Positions 1 to 9,392 are shown, counted from the stretch's first letter. The stretch is DNA of 64,000 nt from Streptomyces sp. 135 (GCF_020026305.1 NZ_CP075691.1:6200001-6264000); one strand, 5' to 3'. Notes: generated from the sequence alone by a model not told the origin. Translations and numbers: made by a program.

Positions 1-399
1 AAGCTCGCCGGGCACTTCTTCACCTGCTTCCCGCAGCTGGAGGGGGTCCGCTTCACGCACGCGTGGGGCGGCGCGATCGACACCTGCTCGCGCTTCTCGG
101 CGTTCTTCGGCACGGCGCACAAGGGCCGCGTCGCCTACGCCGCCGGGTACACCGGGCTCGGTGTCGGGGCCACGCGGTTCGGCGCCGACGTGATGCTGGA
201 CCTGCTCTCCGGGGAGCGCACGGAGCGGACGAGCCTGGAGATGGTGCGTACGAAGCCGCTGCCGTTCCCGCCTGAGCCGTTCGCCTGGACGGGCGTCGCG
301 CTGACCAAGTGGTCGCTGGCCCGCTCCGACGCCAACGGCGGTAAGCGGAACCTCTGGCTCAAGACGATGGACAAGCTGGGCCTCGGCTTCGACAGCTGA
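1..399 (+). CDS. FAD-dependent oxidoreductase, C-terminal part (5' end outside window)
   Basis: The reading frame is open from base 1 and ends with TGA at 397-399, leaving 132 C-terminal residues. The segment HAWGG near residue 21, followed by a run ending YAAGYTGLGVG (residues 47-57), resembles the C-terminal FAD-binding end of DadA/PuuB-type amine oxidoreductases, where the last conserved Gly-rich stretch closes over the flavin. The enzyme would oxidise an amine or amino acid in the cytoplasm. Two neighbours, gabT and an aldehyde dehydrogenase, make a role in putrescine or GABA catabolism (gamma-glutamylputrescine oxidase-like) plausible, but this is inference from context. The N-terminal dinucleotide-binding fold is not in the window, so the family assignment rests only on the tail. 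Confidence 0.75.
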   Translation, partial: KLAGHFFTCFPQLEGVRFTHAWGGAIDTCSRFSAFFGTAHKGRVAYAAGYTGLGVGATRFGADVMLDLLSGERTERTSLEMVRTKPLPFPPEPFAWTGVALTKWSLARSDANGGKRNLWLKTMDKLGLGFDS

Positions 400-534
400 A
401 CCGGCGTACGCCCCACCGCCCCGCCGTGAGCCGCTTCACCACCAGCGGGTGTCCGAACCCGCGTAATGCCCGCCCCCCGGACCCCTCTCACCTGTGACAC
501 GCACGGTCGTCGCACAGGAAATGGAGGTCCGGTC

Positions 535-1047
535 ATGGCTGGCACGGGTGGCTCGGGTGACACGGGCGGCAGGGGCCGCACGGGCGGCCCGGGGGCGAGG
601 TCGGCGGTCGAATGGCTCGTTTCGGTGGCGCCGGATCCGGACGCCTGCCGCTGGGAGTGGGAGCGCAGTCCGCTCGGGGTCGCGCTCCTGCCGGCGGGCC
701 GCCGCTGGGACGTGCTGATCCTCCCCGGCGAGCTCGGCCGCACCACGCTCGACGTACTGAACCGCCGCGTCGAGCGCCCCGGACCGGTGCTCGCCGACTT
801 CGGGGACGCGCGCGTGGGCTTCTTCGTGCCCGCGGGCACGGCCGCCCGCTGGCTGGGCACGGGCGTACGCGGCGCCGGCCGCGGCACCTGGATCGTCGTG
901 CCCCATCCCGGGCGGGCGAGCGGCGGGGTCCGCTGGCTGGTGCCGCCGGACGGCCGGGGCACGCTGACGGATCCGGCACTGCTCGAACTGGCCATGCACG
1001 AGGCGGCCGCGGGGCTGCTGGGGGAGGGGGAGGAACGCGGGGAGTGA
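535..1047 (+). CDS. Conserved hypothetical protein
   Basis: A protein of 170 residues whose function I do not recognise. The ATG at 535 is preferred over an upstream in-frame ATG at 466 because GGAGG lies about 8 bases before it and the upstream extension is low-complexity. After a Gly-rich N-terminal tail (residues 1-22) there is a compact alpha/beta-looking domain with WEWERSPLG, RRWDVLILPGELG, GPVLADFGDARVGFFVP and GTWIVVPHPG. The block VLADFGDARVGFFVP and the Trp-rich start recall the N-terminal part of small actinobacterial primase/polymerase-like proteins, but no catalytic carboxylate signature is visible and I do not claim that activity. It is convergent with the PAP2 gene downstream (76-base gap). 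Confidence 0.7.
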   Translation: MAGTGGSGDTGGRGRTGGPGARSAVEWLVSVAPDPDACRWEWERSPLGVALLPAGRRWDVLILPGELGRTTLDVLNRRVERPGPVLADFGDARVGFFVPAGTAARWLGTGVRGAGRGTWIVVPHPGRASGGVRWLVPPDGRGTLTDPALLELAMHEAAAGLLGEGEERGE

Positions 1048-1123
1048 CCTCGGGTTGCGCGCGCGGGCGCCTGCCTGCGGCGGTCTTCCGACGCCCCAGG
1101 CGAGGGTCACTCCTGCGCGACGG

Positions 1124-1897
1124 TCACTCCGGGCCCGGGTGCCGGCCGTACCGCCCGGTCAGCGCGGCCATGGCCGTCAGCAGCATCCCGCACAGCAGCC
1201 AGGAAGCCACCACGTCCAGCGGCCAGTGATATCCGCGCCGCACGAGTGCGAAACCGACCGCCACGTTCAACAGGACGCAGCCGATGAGCAGTCCACCTCG
1301 GCCGTACGCGCGCCGCAGCAGTGGCAGCGCCAGCAGCGCGGCCGCCCCGTAGGCGACGGCGGCCGTCGCCGCGTGCCCCGAGGGGTAGAAGCCGTCGTGC
1401 CCTGCCATGCCCGGCGGCCCCGGCCGGTCCACGGCCGCCTTGAGCGGCACGACGAGCGCGGGCACCGCGGCCATGGCGACGGCGGCGGCCAGCGGCGCCA
1501 GCCACCAGCGGAACACCCCGGCACGGCGGCCGTGCCAGGCGGCGTACGCGAGGACGGCCCCGAGGACCGGCACGGCGACGCCGAGGTTGCCGAGGTCGGC
1601 GAAGAACTCCGCGGCGCGCTCCGGGAAAGGGCTGCCGACGGTCGCCCGCCCCGCGCGCTCGTCGGCGCGGCGCAGCGGACCGTCGACGACGACCTGCCAG
1701 GTGAGGAGCGCGAACAGGCACGCGCACAGGGAGAGCGGGAGGAAAAGGGGCGGCCGCCTCGGAACAGGGGGTGGTTCCGAGGCGGCCGGAGGGACCGGGT
1801 CGCCGCGCGCCCCGGGGGGTGTGGGGCGGGCGGCCATCCGATCGGTGAGGAGTTCCGGAGCCGGAAGCTCCGGGTGCGTGCGCGAAGGCACGACCAA
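1124..1897 (-). CDS. PAP2-superfamily membrane phosphatase
   Basis: A 257-residue integral membrane protein of the PAP2 (type 2 phosphatidic acid phosphatase) superfamily, which removes phosphate from lipid phosphates such as phosphatidate or undecaprenyl pyrophosphate at the outer face of the membrane. The three signature motifs are present: K...DRPGPP (K and R of motif 1), YPSGHA (motif 2) and RRGYHWPLDV (motif 3 with His and Asp). Hydrophobic segments begin around residue 50 (LFLPLSLCACLFALLTW) and alternate through the C-terminus. The first 45 residues are Pro/Arg-rich and cytoplasmic. An internal ATG at 1837 is an alternative start, and neither start has a strong ribosome-binding site. 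The substrate cannot be read from the sequence. Confidence 0.85.
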   Translation of the reverse strand: MVVPSRTHPELPAPELLTDRMAARPTPPGARGDPVPPAASEPPPVPRRPPLFLPLSLCACLFALLTWQVVVDGPLRRADERAGRATVGSPFPERAAEFFADLGNLGVAVPVLGAVLAYAAWHGRRAGVFRWWLAPLAAAVAMAAVPALVVPLKAAVDRPGPPGMAGHDGFYPSGHAATAAVAYGAAALLALPLLRRAYGRGGLLIGCVLLNVAVGFALVRRGYHWPLDVVASWLLCGMLLTAMAALTGRYGRHPGPE

Positions 1898-2081
1898 GAC
1901 GGGGCTGGGGAGGCTCCGCCCTGGTGTCGCCCACAGTCCCCTGTGGGCGGGGTGTCTCTCTCATCTGCAGAAACCGTACGGCAGGCGGTGGCGGGCCGAC
2001 AGGAACATCGGCAACCCGTCATAGGGCCCGCACACGTTCTTCACACGCCCCCGATGGTCACTCCGAGAGGCCCCGGCGGAC

Positions 2082-3416
2082 TCAGACGCCCGCGAAGGCG
2101 CCCTCAAGGATGTCCAGGCCCTCGTTCAGCAGGTCGTCGCCGATGACCAGCGGCGGCAGGAAGCGCAGGACGTTGCCGTACGTGCCGCAGGTCAGGACCA
2201 GCAGGCCCTCCGCGTGGCAGGCCTTGGCCAGGGCCGCGGTGGCCGCCGGGTTCGGCTCCTTCGTCGTACGGTCCTTGACCAGCTCGATGGCGATCATCGC
2301 GCCGCGGCCACGGACGTCGCCGATGATGTCGAACTTCTCGGCCATGGCGCCCAGGCGGGCCTTCATGGTGGCCTCGATGCTCTTCGCCTTGGCGTTGAGG
2401 TCGAGCTCCTTCATGGTCTCGATGGCACCGAGCGCACCGGCGCAGGCCACCGGGTTGCCGCCGTAGGTGCCGCCGAGGCCGCCCGCGTGCGGGGCGTCCA
2501 TGATCTCGGCGCGGCCCGTGACGGCGGCGAGCGGCAGGCCGCCCGCGATGCCCTTGGCCGTGGTGATCAGGTCCGGGACGATGCCCTCGTCCTCACAGGC
2601 GAACCACTGGCCGGTGCGGCAGAAGCCGGACTGGATCTCGTCCGCCACGAAGACGATGCCGTTGTCGTTGGCGAACTTCACGATCTCCGGCAGGAAGCCC
2701 TTCGCGGGCTCGATGAAGCCGCCCTCGCCGAGCACCGGCTCGATGATGATCGCGGCGACGTTCTCCGCGCCGACCTGCTTGGTGATCTGGTCGATGGCCT
2801 GCTTGGCGGCCTCGGGACCGGCGTTCTCGGCACCGGTCGGCCAGCGGTAGCCGTAGGCGACCGGGACGCGGTAGACCTCGGGGGCGAACGGGCCGAAGCC
2901 GTGCTTGTACGGCATGTTCTTGGCGGTCAGCGCCATCGTGAGGTTCGTACGGCCGTGGTAGCCGTGGTCGAAGACGACGACGGCCTGGCGCTTGGTGTAC
3001 GCACGGGCGATCTTGACGGCGTTCTCGACGGCCTCGGCGCCGGAGTTGAACAGCGCCGACTTCTTCTCGTGGTCGCCCGGCGTCAGCTCGGCGAGCGCCT
3101 CGGCGACGGCCACGTAACCCTCGTACGGCGTGACCATGAAGCAGGTGTGCGTGAAGTCCTGGAGCTGGGCGGAGGCCCGGCGCACCACGGCCTCGGCGGA
3201 GGCGCCGACGGACGTCACGGCGATGCCGGAACCGAAGTCGATCAGCCGGTTGCCGTCGACGTCCTCGATGATGCCGCCGCCCGCGCGGGCGGTGAAGACG
3301 GGCAGCACGGAGCCCACGCCACCGGCCACCACGGCGGTGCGGCGGGCCTGCAGCTCCTGCGACTTCGGACCGGGGATGGCGGTGACGAGGCGACGCTCCT
3401 GCGGAAGTGCGCTCAT
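2082..3416 (-). CDS. gabT: 4-aminobutyrate (GABA) aminotransferase
   Basis: A 444-residue class III PLP-dependent aminotransferase that transfers the amino group of GABA to 2-oxoglutarate, giving succinate semialdehyde and glutamate in the cytosol. Family marks are the N-terminal FTARAGGGIIEDVDGNRLID, the cofactor motif NSGAEAVENAVK, HGYHGRT, the Asp of VFVADEIQSGF and the Schiff-base Lys in TTAKGIAGG. The ATG at 3416 follows AGGAG at the right distance, whereas the frame stays open 220 bases further upstream without another ribosome site. Together with the aldehyde dehydrogenase at 9.7 kb it would feed GABA or putrescine nitrogen and carbon into central metabolism. In putrescine pathways the same enzyme class can act on 5-carbon homologues, so the exact substrate is inferred. 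Confidence 0.92.
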   Translation of the reverse strand: MSALPQERRLVTAIPGPKSQELQARRTAVVAGGVGSVLPVFTARAGGGIIEDVDGNRLIDFGSGIAVTSVGASAEAVVRRASAQLQDFTHTCFMVTPYEGYVAVAEALAELTPGDHEKKSALFNSGAEAVENAVKIARAYTKRQAVVVFDHGYHGRTNLTMALTAKNMPYKHGFGPFAPEVYRVPVAYGYRWPTGAENAGPEAAKQAIDQITKQVGAENVAAIIIEPVLGEGGFIEPAKGFLPEIVKFANDNGIVFVADEIQSGFCRTGQWFACEDEGIVPDLITTAKGIAGGLPLAAVTGRAEIMDAPHAGGLGGTYGGNPVACAGALGAIETMKELDLNAKAKSIEATMKARLGAMAEKFDIIGDVRGRGAMIAIELVKDRTTKEPNPAATAALAKACHAEGLLVLTCGTYGNVLRFLPPLVIGDDLLNEGLDILEGAFAGV

Positions 3417-3686
3417 GGGGGACTCCTGGGGGTGGGGTCTTGGGTGGATCGGTGACCGCGGGACGCCGGCCGGCCACGAGGAGCGTCCGGGACGCCGTCT
3501 TCCGGGCGTATCTCTGCTTTCTTCGCAGGTTAGGGGCGGTACGGGGGCGCGGGCATGCTCCATGGGGGAGTTGTTCGGCGCGGCGGTTGTCCGTGATGGA
3601 CATAGCAGGGCCCCCGGCCGGGCAGGGGCGGCCATCGATCAGGAATCGAGAAGCGCGGCGCGGCCGCCCTGCCTAGCCTCATCGTC

Positions 3687-4097
3687 ATGGACATCACGAT
3701 TCACACCACGGCCCTCCCGCACGACGACCCGGACGCCTCCCTGGCCTTCTACCGCGACACCCTCGGCATGGAGGTCCGCAGCGACGTCGGTCAGGGCAGG
3801 ATGCGCTGGATCACCGTCGGCCCCGTCGGCCAGCCCGGCACGTCCATCCTCCTGGCCCCGCCCGCCGCCGACCCCGGGGTCACCGAGGACGAGCGGCGCA
3901 CCATCGCCGAGATGATGGCCAAGGGCACCTACGGCTGGATCCTGCTGGCCACCCGGGACCTCGACGCCACCTTCGAGAAGGTGCGGGCGGGCGACGCCGA
4001 GGTCGTCCAGGAACCGACCGAGCAGCCGTACGGCATCCGCGACTGCGCCTTCCGCGACCCCGCGGGCAACCTGATCCGCATCCAGGAGGTCCGCTGA
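3687..4097 (+). CDS. VOC-family (glyoxalase/dioxygenase-like) protein
   Basis: A 136-residue single-unit vicinal-oxygen-chelate protein. It opens with a beta-strand, MDITIHTTALPHDD, followed by SLAFYRDTLGMEVRSD, the classical beta-alpha-beta opening of the fold, and ends with YGIRDCAFRDPAGNLIRIQE, where the terminal Glu is the usual metal ligand of one half-site. Such proteins work as dimers in the cytosol as lyases, dioxygenases or resistance proteins, and the substrate is unknown. It is divergent from gabT, with a 270-base gap that should hold both promoters. It precedes an AraC regulator by 65 bases, the common VOC/AraC pairing, so co-regulation is likely. Confidence 0.85.
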   Translation: MDITIHTTALPHDDPDASLAFYRDTLGMEVRSDVGQGRMRWITVGPVGQPGTSILLAPPAADPGVTEDERRTIAEMMAKGTYGWILLATRDLDATFEKVRAGDAEVVQEPTEQPYGIRDCAFRDPAGNLIRIQEVR

Positions 4098-4162
4098 GCC
4101 GCACCCGTACAACTGCGCCTCATCCGCACGACTGTGCCTCACCCACCCGAAGGAGTTCCCTC

Positions 4163-4627
4163 ATGTGTCACCCCTCGTGGGGCCGCGCACGCGCCGCGGC
4201 ACATCGCACGGGCGACCTCGCCAGGCTGCGCCGCGTACGTGACCGGATCGACCGGGAGTACGCCCGGCCGCTGAACGTCGAGGCGCTCGCCCGCGGCGCG
4301 CACCTGTCCGCCGGGCACCTCAGCCGCCAGTTCCGGCAGGCCTACGGCGAGTCGCCCTACGCGTATCTGATGACGCGTCGCATCGAACGCGCGACGGCTC
4401 TGCTGCGCCGCGGCGACCTCGGCGTCACCGAGGTCTGCTTCCTGGTCGGCTGCTCCTCGCTCGGCACCTTCAGCACCCGTTTCACCGAGCTGGTCGGCAT
4501 GTCGCCGGGCGCCTACCGGCGCGCGGCGGCCCGCGCCGCGGAGGGGGTGCCGCCGTGCGTGGTGAAACAGGTGTCGAGACCGGTCAGGAACCGACGGACC
4601 CCGGCCGCCGAACCCCAGGCGGTGTGA
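4163..4627 (+). CDS. AraC-family transcriptional regulator
   Basis: A short (154-residue) regulator that is almost only the AraC/XylS double helix-turn-helix domain. First HTH: PLNVEALARGAHLSAGHLSRQFRQAYGESP (residues about 31-60). Second HTH: LGVTEVCFLVGCSSLGTFSTRFTELVGMSPGAYRR (residues about 92-126). There is no recognisable ligand-binding domain in the first 15 residues, so it may sense through a partner or act constitutively. AAGGAG lies 9 bases before the ATG. It sits between an intact VOC gene and a decayed one. The usual arrangement is that it controls the adjacent VOC genes, which is inferred from context. Confidence 0.9.
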   Translation: MCHPSWGRARAAAHRTGDLARLRRVRDRIDREYARPLNVEALARGAHLSAGHLSRQFRQAYGESPYAYLMTRRIERATALLRRGDLGVTEVCFLVGCSSLGTFSTRFTELVGMSPGAYRRAAARAAEGVPPCVVKQVSRPVRNRRTPAAEPQAV

Positions 4628-4629
4628 GG

Positions 4630-4976
4630 GCAAGACCGTCATCGACGCCGTCACCCTCGACGTGGCCGACCTCGCGGCCGCCCGCCGCTTCCACGCCGCC
4701 GCCTTCGAGCTGGACACACAGATACGGCTGCGGGCCGCCGGGGCCTCACCGTGGCGAAGAGCGCCGGCCGTGTACGCGGAGTCCGAGCCCGGCCCGAGCC
4801 CCGTGAAGCTGGCGCTCTACCGTCGCCGCGCTCTCGCCAAGGACCCCGGGGTGTCTGCCGACGGCAGCGGCTCGCACCGGCTCACGATCGGTGCCGACAC
4901 GGGTCCCTTCACCGACCCGGACGGCTTCTCGTGGGAGACCGCCTCACCACCGTCGTCCACGGACCCGGGCGCGTAG
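4630..4976 (+). pseudogene. VOC-family gene remnant with internal deletion and frameshift
   Basis: The two ends of a two-domain VOC protein are visible but the middle is missing. The N-terminal piece reads VIDAVTLDVADLAAARRF then AAFELDTQIRLRA (bases 4638-4735). The C-terminal piece reads SPVKLALYRRRALAKD then GSHRLTIGADTGPFTDPDGFSW (about 4797-4940). Intact relatives, as I remember them, have roughly 110 more residues between these parts. The joining segment GLTVAKSAGR is in a different frame (4742-4771) and the frame returns at about 4770, so there is also a one-base shift. No ATG or ribosome site precedes the first piece. It directly follows the AraC gene and was probably its regulated partner. 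It could still be expressed as a 104-residue fragment from GTG 4662, but that would lack a complete fold. Confidence 0.75.
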
Positions 4977-5050
4977 CCGGTGAACTCCCCTTGCCATGGC
5001 ACTAGATTGGCCCGCGAACCAGGAGAGCGGCAGGCCAGGGGGCAAGGATC

Positions 5051-7473
5051 ATGGATTCCGACGGTACGCAGGACGTGCACGGCACGCACGCGACTCCCGT
5101 GCCGCGCCGGCCGGACAGCCTCCCGGCCCCGCCCGTCGGCCTGCCGCCCGAGCCGTCCGCGGCCGTGCCGCACCGCCGATGCCGCGCCGCCCGCCCGCGG
5201 CGCCGTCGGAGACCGCCGACTGGCTGAACGCGCCGCGCCCCGACGCGGGCCCCGGGATCTGGCGGTTCCGGCACGTCCCACCGCCGCCGGACGAGGAGGA
5301 CGGGCGGCGCCTGGACCGCGCCCTGCTGGCCGGGATGACGATCTCCCTCGTACTCGGGCTGTTCGTCTGGTTCCTCTGGCGGCAAGGGCGCATGCCCTAC
5401 CAGACGCCGCTCATCCAGTTGTTCCTGCCCGGCGAGTGGTTCTACGCGGCGAGCCTCGAACCGAGCGTGTGGCAGGGCTATGAAGCCCTGGTCGTCGTCA
5501 ACGGCGTCTTCTTCGGACTGCTGGTGTACGGCGTCGGGCGCCTCGGGAACTGGTCCGAGGCCCTGCGGCACGTCATCGCCCGGAGGGAGCAGCCCGTCCG
5601 GGCGATCCGCTCGGCGCTCGGCGCGCTGCTCGTGCTGGTGTTCGTCTGGCCGCAGGCCTTCCCGGCGGTCTCCTGGGACGCGCTGCCGATCGCCACACCC
5701 GTCATGGCCCTGATGGCGTTGTGCACGGGCGGATACCAGGTCTTCGAGAACGAGTTCGTCACCTATGGCCTGTACACCCTGATCACCGCGGCGGTCCTGT
5801 GGCCCTTCGCGCGGCTCGGCGACTGGCGGGGCCTCGTGCGGAGCTGGGCGGCCGACTCCCGGAAGGACCCGAAGCTGCCGCCGCCCCCGCCGGGCCCCGC
5901 CCCGGTCGCGCCCCGCGCCCAGTGGCCCGAACTCAGGGGGGCGGGACAGCACCAGGCGGCCGACGTGCTCGCCGCCGAGGTGCTCGGCGGCCGGATGAAC
6001 GACGTCGACTGCGTCCGGGTGCGCCGGGGGTGGAGCGCGGCACAGCAGCGCTCGGCCCTGATCGCCTCGTTCACCGAGACGGTGCTGCGCCAGGGCGGCG
6101 CGGCGTGGACGCACCCCTCCGGAGCCCGCGACCTCCCCTCGCGCGACGCGCTCCACGACCTGCTCGTGGGGCAGGTCAGGATCGGCCGGTGCGTCCCCGA
6201 GGAGCGCAACCCCCGGGCCAGCCGCGGCGCGGGCATCGCCCTGGACCCCGCGGTGCTCGGCACCTCGCTGCTCGCGGTGGGACCGTCCGGCGCGGGCAAG
6301 ACCGGCAGGCTCATCCGGCCCGTCGTCGAATCCCTCTCCCTCCAGGCGCTCACCGGCAGCTGCGCGGTCGTCGCGGTGTGCCCCGCGGGTACGCCGCTCG
6401 GCGCGGACGACGCGTACGACGTCGTCGTCAAGCTCGGCGACCCCGCATCGACGCACGACCTCGACCTGTACGCGGGCACCACGGATCCGGACGAGGCCGC
6501 CTCCTTCCTGGCCGAGGGCCTGGTCGGCGACCTCGACGCGGTGGACAGCCGCCGCGCGGCCACCACGCTGGCCCAAGTGCTCGGCCCCTACTGGGCCGCG
6601 TACGGACGGTTCCCCTCCGTGCCGCTGCTCCGGGAACTGCTCGAAGGCGTGCCCGCGGCGGTGGCGGACCTGCGCCAGGCCCTCGGCTCGCAGGAGCACG
6701 CCGTGATGCGGCGCGAACTCGACGCGCGGATCCGCCAGCAGGGCAGCGTCGCCGACCCGGGCCCCGCCCTCGCCGACCGGCTCGCTCTCCTCGACCGGCC
6801 CGCGTTCGCCGACTTCTTCGGCGCGGGCAGCGACAGCCCCTTCTCCCTGCGCGCCGTGGTGCACCACCCGATGCGCGTCCGCATCGACCTGCCCGAGCGG
6901 GGGCACGCGGAGGCGTCCCGGCTGCTCGCCCGCCTCCTCCTCGCCCAGTTCAACGCCATGGCGCACACCCGCGCCGACCGTGAGCACTTCATCTGCCTCG
7001 TCCTCGACGACGCCACGCGGACCGTGACCGCCGAGACGGTCAGGGGCATGCAGCGCCTGCGGTCGGCGAACGCGGGAGTGGTGCTCGCCCTGCGCACCGT
7101 GAGCGACGTACCCGAACCGCTGCAAGGACCGCTGTACGCCACCGTCGGCTGCCGTATGGCCTTCTCGGGAATCTCGACGTGGGACGGCAGACGCTTCGCG
7201 GAGGCGTGGGGCAAGGCGTGGATCGAGACCCGCGAGGTCGCCCAGCACGCGGTCTTCGCGGACCAGCCGATGACCCGCGCCCTGCACGCGCTGCGCAAGC
7301 TGGTCACCGGCAAGACGGTGACCAGGGACGCCGTCACCGTCCGCCAGGTGGAGCGCGAGCGCTGGTCGGCGTCCGAGCTGGCCCACGCCATGCCGCCGGG
7401 GCACGCGGTGCTCTCGCTCACCGACGTACGAGGGGAGTACGCGCCGCCGCTGCTGGTGGACCTGCGCGGGTGA
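5051..7473 (+). CDS. Membrane-anchored VirD4/TraD-like P-loop ATPase, frame disrupted near 5170
   Basis: A large ATPase with two or more membrane segments near the N-terminus (LLAGMTISLVLGLFVWFLW, then LVVVNGVFFGLLVYGVG and LGALLVLVFVWPQAF) and a cytoplasmic P-loop domain. Walker A is AVGPSGAGKTGR (about 6277-6312) and a Walker B-like strand is FICLVLDDATR (about 6988-7020). The layout recalls coupling ATPases of DNA-transfer systems, but no conjugation genes are nearby, so the role is unknown. The start is uncertain. From ATG 5051 the codons have near-uniform G/C third positions up to about 5170. The downstream coding frame is shifted by one base, as if a base were lost near 5165-5178. The uninterrupted frame can be translated from ATG 5179 (764 residues) or from an upstream ATG at 4996, whose first codons have poor codon bias. 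Confidence 0.75.
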
Positions 7474-7534
7474 CGGCGGCCCGGAAGGGGCGCCGACCCG
7501 GTGACACACGTACGGGGGCGGCCGGTCTTGTCCA

Positions 7535-7546
7535 CACCGTACGGTG
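7535..7546. promoter_or_regulatory. Perfect 12-bp palindrome, possible operator
   Basis: CACCGTACGGTG reads identically on both strands and lies in the 215-base gap between the ATPase gene and the PucR-family gene, about 145 bases before the latter's start. Palindromes of this size upstream of a regulator gene are often autoregulatory sites. No second copy was noticed in the window, so the function is a guess. Confidence 0.25.
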
Positions 7547-7688
7547 AGGCAGAATCGACACAGGTCGTTCATACGGACCGGCCAAAAGATCCACATCCCG
7601 GCGCCCGGGCCACCGAACCTCGGAGCCCACGGGCCCTCGGGCCGCCGGGAAGTCCGCCCGCCCCGCCTGCCGCAGACCTGAAGGTCCC

Positions 7689-9389
7689 ATGCCGCCCACG
7701 CTCGCCTCGCTCGTCCACCACTCCGCGCTCAAACTGACCGTGCGTGCGGGCGAGGAGCGCCTGGACACCCCCGTGCGCTGGGCGCACGCCAGCGAACTCG
7801 CCGACCCCGTGCCCTACATGGAGGGCGGCGAACTGCTCCTGATCACCGCGCTCAAACTGGACGCGGAAGACCCGCAGGCCATGCGGCGCTACGTGAAACG
7901 GCTCGCGGGCGCGGGCGTCGTCGGCCTCGGCTTCGCCGTCGGCGTCCACTACCCCGACATCCCCAAAGCCCTCCTCGACGCCGCCACCGAGGCGGAGCTC
8001 CCGCTCATCGAGGTGCCGCGCCGCACGCCGTTCATCGCCATCAGCAAGGCCGTGTCCGCCGCCATCGCGGAGGAGCAGTACCGCGCGGTGACCGCCGGGT
8101 TCTCCGCCCAGCGCGAGCTGACCAGGCAGGCGCTGAGCGACGGTCCCGAAGGCCTGCTGCTCGCGCTCGCCGGGCAGGTCGACGGCTGGGCCGCGCTGTA
8201 CGACGCGTCCGGCGCCGTCGTCGCCACCGCACCGGAGTGGGCCACCCGCCGGGCCGCCCGGCTCACCGCCGACGTCGAACGCCTCAGGGAGCGGCCCGCG
8301 CCCGCCAGCTCGGTCGTCGCGGGCGCCGAGGACCGCGTGGAGCTGCACTCCCTCGGCACCGGCCGCAGGCCGCGCGCCGCGCTCGCCGTCGGCACGGCGT
8401 CCACCCTCGGCACCGCCGAGCGGTACGCGGTGCACTCCGCGATCGCGCTCCTGACCCTCACCACCGAGCGGTCGCGCGCGCTGCACGCGGCCGAGCAGCG
8501 GATCGGCGCCGCCGTGCTGCGGATGCTGCTGGCCGGGGAGCCCGACCACGCGCGGACCGTCGCCGGGGATCTCTACGGCGGCCTCCTGGACGCCCCTTTC
8601 CGGCTCGTCGTCGCCGAGGTGGCCTCCGCGTCGGCGGCCCGGGTGCGGGCGGGCGCGGCGCCGGGCCCCGAGGAGAGCGGCGAGAAGGCTGCTCCGGCAC
8701 CGGCCGCGACATCGGCCGCGGTGCTCGCCGTGGCGGCGGCCTCGGTCGGCGGCGACCCGCTCGCCGCGCTCGTCGACATCGTCGAGGCCGCGGCCGCCCG
8801 CTCCGGCGAGGCCCTGCTCGTCGTCCCCTACGGGGAGCGGCTGGTGCTGCTCGTCGTGGACGGCGGCGCCGGGGCGCGGGCCTGCGCGCAGTACGCCGCC
8901 GCCCTGGAGGCCGGGCGGGGCGCCGCCGGGCGCGAGGCCACGGCGTCCGGCGAGGAGCCCGAGCTGGTGATGGGCCTGTCCGCACCGGCGGGGCCGATCG
9001 CCGCGGCCACCGCGTACAAGCAGGCCGAGCAGGCGCTGTCCGTCGCCCGGCGGCGCGGCAGGGCCCTGGTCGAGCACGAGGAACTGGCCGCCGGGTCCGT
9101 GCTCCCGCTGCTCGCGGACGACGCGGTGCGGGCCTTCGCGGACGGCCTGCTGCGAGCACTGCACGAACACGACGCGACCGGCCGCGGCGACCTCGTCGCC
9201 TCCCTGCGCGCCTGGCTCTCCCGCCACGGCCAGTGGGACGCCGCAGCGGCAGACCTGGGCGTCCACCGCCACACCCTGCGCTACCGCATGCGCAGGGTGG
9301 AGGAAATCCTCGGCCGCTCCCTGGACGACCCGGACGTCCGCATGGAGCTGTGGCTGTCCCTGAAGGCAACAACGACGACAACGGACTGA
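7689..9389 (+). CDS. PucR-family transcriptional regulator
   Basis: A 566-residue regulator. Residues 1-120 match the PucR N-terminal ligand-binding region (LTVRAGEERLDTPVRWAH, ELADPVPYMEGGELLLITA, VVGLGFAVGVHYPDIPKAL). The middle is an Ala/Gly-rich GGDEF-like linker of the CdaR type. The C-terminus is the Fis-type HTH_30 domain, with SLRAWLSRHGQWDAAAADLG and VHRHTLRYRMRRVEEILG. Members respond to purines, amino acids or other nitrogen sources. The gene precedes the aldehyde dehydrogenase on the same strand and shares a locus with gabT, so control of GABA or amine breakdown is a reasonable inference. GAAGG stands 8 bases before the ATG. A hairpin (9393-9410) follows the stop codon. Confidence 0.9.
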   Translation: MPPTLASLVHHSALKLTVRAGEERLDTPVRWAHASELADPVPYMEGGELLLITALKLDAEDPQAMRRYVKRLAGAGVVGLGFAVGVHYPDIPKALLDAATEAELPLIEVPRRTPFIAISKAVSAAIAEEQYRAVTAGFSAQRELTRQALSDGPEGLLLALAGQVDGWAALYDASGAVVATAPEWATRRAARLTADVERLRERPAPASSVVAGAEDRVELHSLGTGRRPRAALAVGTASTLGTAERYAVHSAIALLTLTTERSRALHAAEQRIGAAVLRMLLAGEPDHARTVAGDLYGGLLDAPFRLVVAEVASASAARVRAGAAPGPEESGEKAAPAPAATSAAVLAVAAASVGGDPLAALVDIVEAAAARSGEALLVVPYGERLVLLVVDGGAGARACAQYAAALEAGRGAAGREATASGEEPELVMGLSAPAGPIAAATAYKQAEQALSVARRRGRALVEHEELAAGSVLPLLADDAVRAFADGLLRALHEHDATGRGDLVASLRAWLSRHGQWDAAAADLGVHRHTLRYRMRRVEEILGRSLDDPDVRMELWLSLKATTTTTD

Positions 9390-9392
9390 GAC

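Noticed and set aside
5179..7473. Conjugation coupling protein of an integrated element
   Set aside because: No relaxase, tra genes, integrase, tRNA or attachment repeats are nearby; only the ATPase resembles such systems.
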